Assembly (NCBI GenBank): GCA_029883265.1
Contig: JAOUJM010000015.1
Span: 1-41,920, forward strand
DNA: 41,920 nt
Direction of reading: 5' to 3'
DNA from: Gammaproteobacteria bacterium
GTDB lineage: Bacteria > Pseudomonadota > Gammaproteobacteria > S012-40
Shown here piece by piece: positions 37,201 through 41,920 of the stretch. The notes under the pieces were generated by a model. That model searched no databases, was not told where the DNA came from, and worked only from the letters and a program-made list of their open reading frames with translations. Within the stretch, counting starts at the first letter, position 1. Every line of letters begins with the position of its first letter. The position numbers and the translations under genes are program-made.

Positions 37201-37759
37201 GAGTGATTACACGGGTAACACCATTGATCGAATTGAGATTGTCGATAATCGACTCGATCAAGCACAAACCTGGAAGCATCTCAATGTTTCTTATGAAATT
37301 AGCAATGTTAATCTTCATGCTGACCTAATCATTGAGGCGGGTGCTACAATTTATGTGAATCAGGGCGGACGTATTCAAGTTACGGACGGCGTTTCATTGA
37401 ATGCAGTGGGGACTGTTGCTGCACCTATTTCGTTTCTGGGGCTAGTCGAAGAGCCCGGTTCCTGGGATGGATTTGATTTTGTTTTTTCTGAACGAACATC
37501 AAATAAACTGATACATACGATTATTGATCATGCAGGTGCATCCTTGAATTCCGGTGGTAATTTCGCTCCGGCCGCTATTGTATTATATGGATCAAGCAGT
37601 AGTCCTTCTAAAGTTGAAGTTAGTGGGACGATTGTTCGCAATCCAGCAGGTCATGGTATTTGGGTGAGTGACGGATCAAGCCTGGTGTTAGATGAAATTA
37701 ATGCCAATACGTTTGAAAATATCCCGGTTGGCGCACAAAATATTGTATATGCGCCTTAA
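34229..37759 (+). CDS. large multidomain surface lipoprotein (FN3, chitobiase-like, Calx-beta, beta-helix)
   Basis: This 1176-residue protein starts at ATG 34229, seven bases after GAGGAA, which overlaps the preceding stop region. The signal ends SLMAC (Cys23), followed by a Gly-rich spacer with GVIGTG (33-38). Domains in order: carboxypeptidase-regulatory-like module (about 40-95), a helical region (105-205), two fibronectin-III domains (about 235-318 and 327-416), a chitobiase/hexosaminidase C-terminal-like module with YYTLDGSEPTSSSTQYAGPI (425-508), a Calx-beta-like domain (515-625), then three repeated right-handed beta-helix modules (about 640-810, 820-1000, 1010-1176). Each helix module ends with YGSS/YGAS and a segment on displaced neighbours. 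No catalytic residues are obvious. Adhesion or polysaccharide binding is the likely role. Confidence 0.8.
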   Translation: MDGLKKIKQQLLTLCLSISLMACGSGGEGGDDGVIGTGQVSGTVAVGKALANTSVEIRGRQGKRTQAQTNVQGFYQIDVKDFQAPFLIRVKNQEKELYSIANNPGTANVHPLSDLVVRNWFAFQQLNIKTLFEQSGELAQVPSADDIEALVAALQAILKLAYAEFAVPEQFHFVTSAFNADQTGFDRLLDFTFIHMQANVLQLGLQDPDTGLPGNLLSGFNLAHPLNHNDSVIPSVPQQVTALAASTSSNLIVWDQANDNLGIAGYIVFRDNVEVARVPVPVFRDVGLQSSTQYCYRIQAIDAAGNQSNKSNKACTETLGILDNTKPAAPIDIVFNQISHQQLSLSWTPSNDSDVLSYHVYRKETSQPASKIVVTPYSLFVDKFLKPATEYCYQVSAMDAAGNESPLSSSSCASTTSQAVDDVIAPYSYALPVGGTYAKAQTVSLACEDNSGLLCAAIYYTLDGSEPTSSSTQYAGPIRISTDSVLRFFAEDQAGNYQAVQNQTYTIDVNAAAKQSLISFTASTYNVGEHDAAVALTVQRTGNTDEVIRVDYWTEEDSALVVYDFSEKHGQLFWDRGDSSNKTIYIPIKADMNDEQSEQFNVVLANVSVYGELGTHRSAQVIINNQNCSNQLQSGSYSEDLVVPAGCSFVDGGITITSNYNINFAPGASLIFHDGDGLRIETGASITADGTQAQPILLTSVSQLAGYWDGVTLINSNDLKNSLRYVTIEYAGQAGLGNANLTLYGSSPGNYLQMHKVNLSDSQGYGLYVSENSRLVNFSQNNFKRNTLGAIQMAANDVSQLDEASDYRGNMLDYIVVTNGRRVTNTQTWPKTNAAYFVDGLEIANANLTISPGSTLVFEHDTQLRVDSDAALTAQANVDKPIVFTSEDGYAGDWGGIRFLSSNSPNNILDYVIVEYAGGAVGNGSGAIVTYGASSTPQRLRMSNSIVRHSASFALDAAAGANLSQFANNQFTNNAKSARVHVNAVHYLDKASDYTGNTIDRIEIVDNRLDQAQTWKHLNVSYEISNVNLHADLIIEAGATIYVNQGGRIQVTDGVSLNAVGTVAAPISFLGLVEEPGSWDGFDFVFSERTSNKLIHTIIDHAGASLNSGGNFAPAAIVLYGSSSSPSKVEVSGTIVRNPAGHGIWVSDGSSLVLDEINANTFENIPVGAQNIVYAP

Positions 37760-37765
37760 GAAAAA

Positions 37766-37797
37766 GAGCCGCATCAGGTAAAACTGTTGCGGCTTTC
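37766..37797. terminator. bidirectional intrinsic terminator
   Basis: AGCCGCA (37767-37773) and TGCGGCT (37788-37794) form a stem. On the minus strand it is followed by CTTTTTCTT and on the plus strand by TTTCTC. It sits between the convergent ends of the large lipoprotein gene and the LytTR regulator and probably serves both. Confidence 0.8.
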
Positions 37798-37800
37798 TCA

Positions 37801-38550
37801 TTACATTTGTTTAAATAAATGCGCATAAGCGCGTGATACGCTTAGTTGATGGGGATGGTTTCTAATGCTTAGAATATAGCGTCCATCTAATGTGCGTTTA
37901 GCGCTTTGCAAATGTTGAACATTAATGATGACCGAACGATGGATACGCCAGAAATTTTTCACTGCTAGACTTGTCTCCAGCTCTTTTAATGGTGTTCGAA
38001 TTAAGAATTCTTTGTCGCGAGTAAATACACTGGTGTATTTATCTCCGGATTTAAAATAGGCGATGTCGTCGACATGAATTAATTGCACATCATTCCCGAT
38101 AAGAACGCGTATCCATTGCAATGACTCTTCGTTTTTTTGGCTGTTTAGTAGCTGTTGCAGTAAGCTGGATAAATCCATGTTGTTACTAATTGACTGATGA
38201 TTGCTGTTCTTCAGTCGTGCGATGGTGTGCTGTAAACGCTCATCGCTAACGGGTTTAAGTAGATAGTCAATGGCATGATGCTCAAAAGCCTCGACAGCGT
38301 ATTGATCAAATGCGGTTACAAAAACAATTCGGGTGTGTGGCTGAACGGTTTGTGCGACTTGCAGACCATTCAAGCCTGGCATACGAATATCCAAAAATAC
38401 AATATCTGGTTGATGTTGATGTATCATTTTGACGGCATCAAGCCCATTCGCGGCGATTGAACAGATGTTTAAATCTGGCCATAAGTGACTCAAACGTTGT
38501 TGTAAAAATTCACTTAATGGTTTTTCATCGTCAGCGATTAATGCTTTCAT
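37801..38550 (-). CDS. LytTR-family response regulator
   Basis: This 249-residue protein has a receiver domain at 1-120 with acidic pocket DDE (7-9), phospho-acceptor Asp54 in IVFLDIRMPG, and YLLKPVSDERL with the conserved Lys. The C-terminal LytTR DNA-binding domain spans about 145-249 (VQLIHVDDIAYFKSGDKYTSVFT, FWRIHRSVIINVQHL). LytTR regulators bind DNA through beta strands and usually pair with LytS/YehU-type kinases; that kinase overlaps this gene by four bases. It is last in an operon with envelope export genes, which are likely targets. Confidence 0.93.
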   Translation of the reverse strand: MKALIADDEKPLSEFLQQRLSHLWPDLNICSIAANGLDAVKMIHQHQPDIVFLDIRMPGLNGLQVAQTVQPHTRIVFVTAFDQYAVEAFEHHAIDYLLKPVSDERLQHTIARLKNSNHQSISNNMDLSSLLQQLLNSQKNEESLQWIRVLIGNDVQLIHVDDIAYFKSGDKYTSVFTRDKEFLIRTPLKELETSLAVKNFWRIHRSVIINVQHLQSAKRTLDGRYILSIRNHPHQLSVSRAYAHLFKQM

Positions 38551-39593
38551 AGCTGCTCCTGGATCGGTAGTTCTAAATAAACAGAAACCCCGCCTTGAGG
38601 CTTACTGCGTATTTCACATTTATGATGTTCTGGGTATAACGATTTTAATCGTTGACGAATATTGTTTAAGCCAACGCCAGATTTGTTGGCTGCCTTAAGA
38701 CCTAATCCATCGTCCTCGACCAAAATACATAAATTTTGTGCCTCCTGTTTTAGCTGAATGCGTATATGGCCGCCTTCGACTTTGGGTTCCAAACCGTGTT
38801 GAATTGCATTTTCCACCAAAGGTTGAATTAATAATGGTGGAAGGGCGAATCGTAATAATGATTTGTCCACATCAAAGCTGAATTGCAAACGCTGCTCCAT
38901 GCGTAATTGCATGATGCGCAAATACGCGTGTAATAAATCTAATTCATCGGCAACAGTGGTTTGTGTTTCGCGGGTCCTTAATAGTGCTGTGCGAAGATAT
39001 TGATTGAGTTTATCAAGCATTTCACTGGCTTTGCTGCTGTCGCTATCAATCAAGCTGCGGATAGTGGCAAGTGTATTAAATAAAAAATGAGGTTCAATCT
39101 GCGCTTGAATTAATTTCAATTTAGCTTCACTTAATGATTTTTCTTTTTCTAAGTGAATAATTTGTTGTTGCTGTAATTGGGTTTGCATATGGCTTAACTG
39201 AATGCGCGAGAAGAAATAATAGGAAATGATGACGCCGAAGAATAAGCCAATGCTGACGGGCTGGATTAGATAGCGTTTGTCAAACGTGATCAGCGGCTGA
39301 TCGCCAACACTCATAATAGTGAGGGCAATGCCTGCACCCATAATCGAACCAATGATAATTGATATAATGGTAACGGGTACGACCGGCCAAGCTAAGCGGT
39401 TGATTAAATAAATCGCTGACAAATTGCTAAGGATGAAAATACTAAAACCTATGCAATGAGAGAAGATCAAATTGACAAGTAAATCGCCATCAGTGAGTGT
39501 CAATAATAACGCAATCAGGGTGTTAAAAATAAACACCAATGCTAATTGTTTTGCTAACACACCGAGGGTATATTGTTTTTGAATAATCGACAT
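38547..39593 (-). CDS. LytS/YehU-type sensor histidine kinase
   Basis: This 348-residue inner-membrane kinase has four predicted transmembrane segments in 18-128 with short loops and no large sensor domain. A coiled linker follows (LSHMQTQLQQQQIIHLEKEKSLSEAKLK), then the His_kinase motif AQIEPHFLFNTL with phospho-acceptor His169. The ATPase part has an N box PLVENAIQHGLEP and glycine boxes VEDDGLGL and GVGLNNIRQRL. It starts four bases after the barrel gene stop and overlaps the response regulator by ATGA. The signal may be membrane or lipoprotein state, judged by neighbours (inference). Confidence 0.92.
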   Translation of the reverse strand: MSIIQKQYTLGVLAKQLALVFIFNTLIALLLTLTDGDLLVNLIFSHCIGFSIFILSNLSAIYLINRLAWPVVPVTIISIIIGSIMGAGIALTIMSVGDQPLITFDKRYLIQPVSIGLFFGVIISYYFFSRIQLSHMQTQLQQQQIIHLEKEKSLSEAKLKLIQAQIEPHFLFNTLATIRSLIDSDSSKASEMLDKLNQYLRTALLRTRETQTTVADELDLLHAYLRIMQLRMEQRLQFSFDVDKSLLRFALPPLLIQPLVENAIQHGLEPKVEGGHIRIQLKQEAQNLCILVEDDGLGLKAANKSGVGLNNIRQRLKSLYPEHHKCEIRSKPQGGVSVYLELPIQEQL

Positions 39594-39597
39594 GGGA

Positions 39598-40824
39598 CTA
39601 GAATACCTTAGTCAGTTCCATTCCAGCAAGTATTGAGGCGCGCATGGGTGCCTGTTTGAAACTTGAATAGTTTGCACCGCTCCATTGTCGATGCATAGCA
39701 TAGAGTTTTAAATATTGATTAATTTGATAATTAAGGGAGATTTGAAGTAGTGTGCCTGCGTCTTGCAAGGAGCGAATAATCAGGAATTCGAATAACCAAT
39801 CTTCAGGCTCATAGCTGAGGCGTAACATGGCGTTGTTTTGTAGCATAGGGAAGCGTTGGTAAAATCGTGAGTTCCATCGAATGTGCCCATAGACAGCATC
39901 GCTTGGGGCTCCGAGTTCGAGTAGATGTTGCTGTTGTTGCGTCAACTGTCTTAAATGATGCCATTCTTTTTTAGTATAGCCTTGGGCGTTATGCCAAAGT
40001 TCAAAAATAAAGCCAATATTATTTTGATGTGTCCAGTTGAAACCCAGCAGAATTTGCTCTCCATGGGAGAAGAACTGTTCATTGAATGGATCATAAGCTG
40101 ATAACAATTCAGCGCTAGCTTTACGCAGCTGTTTGGAATATCTGAATAGATGAGTCGCGGCGAAATGGACTTCTAAACTGTGACTAACGGTGCTGGATAA
40201 ACCGAATCCCAGACTGTCGAGTTGATTCTGCTCGGATTGTATATAGCTGTAAAAATCGCTGCCAAGTATGGTACTGAAGAATCGAACATGCATTAGATCG
40301 GGGTTTAAAGTCTGGCTTGAATCTTTTAACTCCGACTTGTTAAAAGCGATAAAGGACAGGCTGCTTTGGGGGAAATAATAATCCATGTTGATCAGCTTAC
40401 GCCCTGCTAAAGGACTATTACGAATTTGTAATCGTGCTTCTTGTTGAATAACGTCTAGTGGACGGAAGCCATAACCCACGCCCCAGGCCATCACTTTTTT
40501 TCCGATACTGAAATCAAAATTTGCCACGCCGAAATCATAATACAACTCGTTGAGCTTATCGCGGCTTAGGTTGAATTTGGATTGATTGCCGGTTGAATGA
40601 AACACAGAATAATTGAATGTTAAACCTTTCCATGTATTTACTACGCCTAGTTGTTGCGACAAACGATCATTTGCAACAATAGCATTCGTTTCAGGTAAAC
40701 TAAAAATACTTTGTGTGTTGATTCGATTATGTTGGTAAAATCCAGCATAGAATAGTTCCACAGCATACACTGGTAGTGAAACCAAGTGGAGCGAGAAAAG
40801 AAATAGGCAATACAATGTACGCAT
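39598..40824 (-). CDS. outer-membrane beta-barrel protein of the export operon
   Basis: This 408-residue protein starts at ATG 40824, one base after the preceding stop; the longer frame to 40941 overlaps that gene. The signal peptide ends SLPVYA. The chain is rich in amphipathic strands (FNYSVFHSTGNQ, WLFEFLIIRSL, YLKLYAMHRQW) and ends in VF, with a final aromatic as in Bam substrates. MAWGVGYGFRPLDVIQQEARLQIR in the first third resembles barrels that accompany LolA-like/FtsX export modules. It probably forms the outer-membrane part of that pathway. The family name is not certain. Confidence 0.7.
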   Translation of the reverse strand: MRTLYCLFLFSLHLVSLPVYAVELFYAGFYQHNRINTQSIFSLPETNAIVANDRLSQQLGVVNTWKGLTFNYSVFHSTGNQSKFNLSRDKLNELYYDFGVANFDFSIGKKVMAWGVGYGFRPLDVIQQEARLQIRNSPLAGRKLINMDYYFPQSSLSFIAFNKSELKDSSQTLNPDLMHVRFFSTILGSDFYSYIQSEQNQLDSLGFGLSSTVSHSLEVHFAATHLFRYSKQLRKASAELLSAYDPFNEQFFSHGEQILLGFNWTHQNNIGFIFELWHNAQGYTKKEWHHLRQLTQQQQHLLELGAPSDAVYGHIRWNSRFYQRFPMLQNNAMLRLSYEPEDWLFEFLIIRSLQDAGTLLQISLNYQINQYLKLYAMHRQWSGANYSSFKQAPMRASILAGMELTKVF

Positions 40825-40825
40825 A

Positions 40826-41560
40826 TTATTCAACCGGATTGCGCAATAGATATTGCACATTAAAAAATTTATCTGGAAACTGCGTTTGCTCGATTGCGGT
40901 ATAACGTATGCGTGTGACCTGTGTCGGGTTAATGCTATCAAGCAATGTCATGCCCGTCACCAATGGCTGCTGATTGATGCTACCGATGTGGTAATAAGCT
41001 TCTTTTGCTAATTTCCCAGATTGTAAAAAAAGTTTTGCATGCAAGGGTTGGCCCGTGGTTTTATCAACAAATAACAGAATTCGTGTATAGGTGCTGAAGG
41101 CGTGTTTTGCTTGTAGTTCCAGAATATGCGCCGGCTTGTTTTCAAATAAAGAAGTCTCTTTCAGCTCGGCATTGTAGTCCTCATGCCACGTCATATTGGC
41201 TATATCACCAGTGGAGGCGTCACCTAATAATTTTTGCATAGGGGTAATGCGTATGGCACGTTTGCTTTTGGCTAAAAACAAGTGAAAATCGTCTTTGATC
41301 ATTAAGACTTTCTGTCCTAATTGATCTTCACTTTTAAATAGGACCAATGAACGCCGGCCGGGTTTGCTATAGACTAAATATTCTCGTGATCGGATGAGTT
41401 GCCCATTTTTGTATAAATCAACAAAAACGTTAACTCTGCTGCTGTCCGCGCTTAAACGAAAAGCATCGGCTTTTTGCAGCCATTGCTTAGCGCTAGTTGC
41501 GTAACTTTGATTATAGTGGCTTAATAATAAGGTGAAGATTAGGAAGATAAGTTTATACAT
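40826..41560 (-). CDS. LolA-like outer-membrane lipoprotein-sorting protein
   Basis: This 244-residue periplasmic protein has signal peptide 1-21 (FLIFTLLLSHYNQSYA). The mature part has the pattern of the LolA-like outer-membrane lipoprotein-sorting family: ADAFRLSADSSRVNVFVDLYKNGQLIRSREYLVY, then SLVLFKSEDQLGQKVLMIKDDFHLFLAKSKRAIRITPMQKLLGDASTGDIANMTWHEDY described here in two parts, and a half-barrel-like C-terminus. Relatives carry lipids or lipoproteins across the periplasm. It overlaps the upstream permease gene by eight bases. With the permease and barrel it would form an inner-to-outer-membrane route. Confidence 0.85.
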   Translation of the reverse strand: MYKLIFLIFTLLLSHYNQSYATSAKQWLQKADAFRLSADSSRVNVFVDLYKNGQLIRSREYLVYSKPGRRSLVLFKSEDQLGQKVLMIKDDFHLFLAKSKRAIRITPMQKLLGDASTGDIANMTWHEDYNAELKETSLFENKPAHILELQAKHAFSTYTRILLFVDKTTGQPLHAKLFLQSGKLAKEAYYHIGSINQQPLVTGMTLLDSINPTQVTRIRYTAIEQTQFPDKFFNVQYLLRNPVE

Positions 41561-41920
41561 GGGTCAAGGCCTCGATAATGGGTTTGTTTATGCCTTTGCG
41601 TGCTGTTAAAAATGCACCCAGTATTATTACAATAACCAGTGCCGCGCTGGTTTTTAAATACATAGGAAGCGAAAAAGCAATACTTAAAGGATAACCTTGC
41701 GTCATGCCGGGTGGCGGTGGCATTATGAATTCAGCGAACTGTAAATAGACCGTTAATCCACCCGTGATAAGCATGCCACTGCATGCTCCCATGAGGCCAA
41801 GTAAGGCAGCTTCGAGTACGAAAATACTGAGTAATTCAGACTGAAACGTTCCCATGGCTGACAAGCTGCCAATTTCCCGAGTACGTTCCATAATTGCCAT
41901 CGACAACGTATTAATGACAG
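41553..41920 (-). CDS. FtsX/MacB-type ABC transporter permease, C-terminal part (cut by window edge)
   Basis: At least 122 codons are open from the window edge; no start is present within the window, so the gene is 5' partial. Upstream in-frame residues VINTL join SMAIMERTREIGSLSAMGT, the conserved cytosolic motif that precedes the last three helices in MacB/LolC-type permeases. Two or three hydrophobic segments follow (LEAALLGLMGACSGMLITGGL and AALVIVIILGAFL). It is the membrane subunit that couples ATP hydrolysis to lipoprotein or substrate extraction. The ATPase is expected further upstream, outside the window. Confidence 0.88.
   Translation of the reverse strand, partial: VINTLSMAIMERTREIGSLSAMGTFQSELLSIFVLEAALLGLMGACSGMLITGGLTVYLQFAEFIMPPPPGMTQGYPLSIAFSLPMYLKTSAALVIVIILGAFLTARKGINKPIIEALTHV

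Overview
The window looks like chromosomal DNA of a Gram-negative gammaproteobacterium. The evidence is the housekeeping run tgt-yajC-secD-secF with separate SecD and SecF, an archaic chaperone-usher pilus operon, a type VI secretion (T6SS) cargo cassette, several outer-membrane and lipoprotein genes, and moderately AT-rich composition. I cannot name the genus. I see no tRNA, rRNA, CRISPR array, prophage or canonical insertion sequence.

Layout. (1) 1-7.3 kb is loosely packed accessory DNA: a small unknown gene, an exported DsrE-like protein, a decayed SoxB/5'-nucleotidase-type pseudogene, a secreted fibrinogen-like protein, a Tat-exported Acg-type nitroreductase, a REP-associated tyrosine transposase flanked by its REP-like hairpins (with a third solo copy further on), and an acyltransferase-3 membrane protein. 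(2) 7.3-13.0 kb, minus strand, is a five-gene overlapping operon carrying a DUF4123 chaperone and a 981-residue putative metalloprotease effector; no vgrG, hcp or T6SS core gene is present. (3) 13.2-17.8 kb holds tgt, yajC, secD and secF. (4) 18.0-22.2 kb is a spore-coat-U-type pilus operon (subunit, chaperone, usher, second subunit), converging on a CHASE-PAS-GGDEF-EAL c-di-GMP enzyme.

(5) 25.1-37.8 kb is the most unusual part. Three paralogous DUF6502-type predicted DNA-binding proteins alternate with secreted or lipoprotein partners: two DUF5666 lipoproteins, a 91-residue acidic exported protein and a 1176-residue multidomain beta-helix lipoprotein. A beta-propeller lipoprotein and an outer-membrane barrel lie just beside them. 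Five copies of a palindrome close to GGGAA-N3/4-TTCCC sit immediately upstream of starts in this block, and I noticed none elsewhere in the window. I propose that this is a surface-protein regulon controlled by the DUF6502 proteins.

(6) 37.8-41.9 kb, minus strand, is a tightly packed operon: a FtsX/MacB-type permease (cut by the window edge), a LolA-like lipoprotein-sorting protein, an outer-membrane barrel, a LytS-type histidine kinase and a LytTR response regulator. The packing suggests that an envelope export system is transcribed together with its own two-component sensor.

All functional assignments come from reading motifs and family resemblance by eye; no database search was run.
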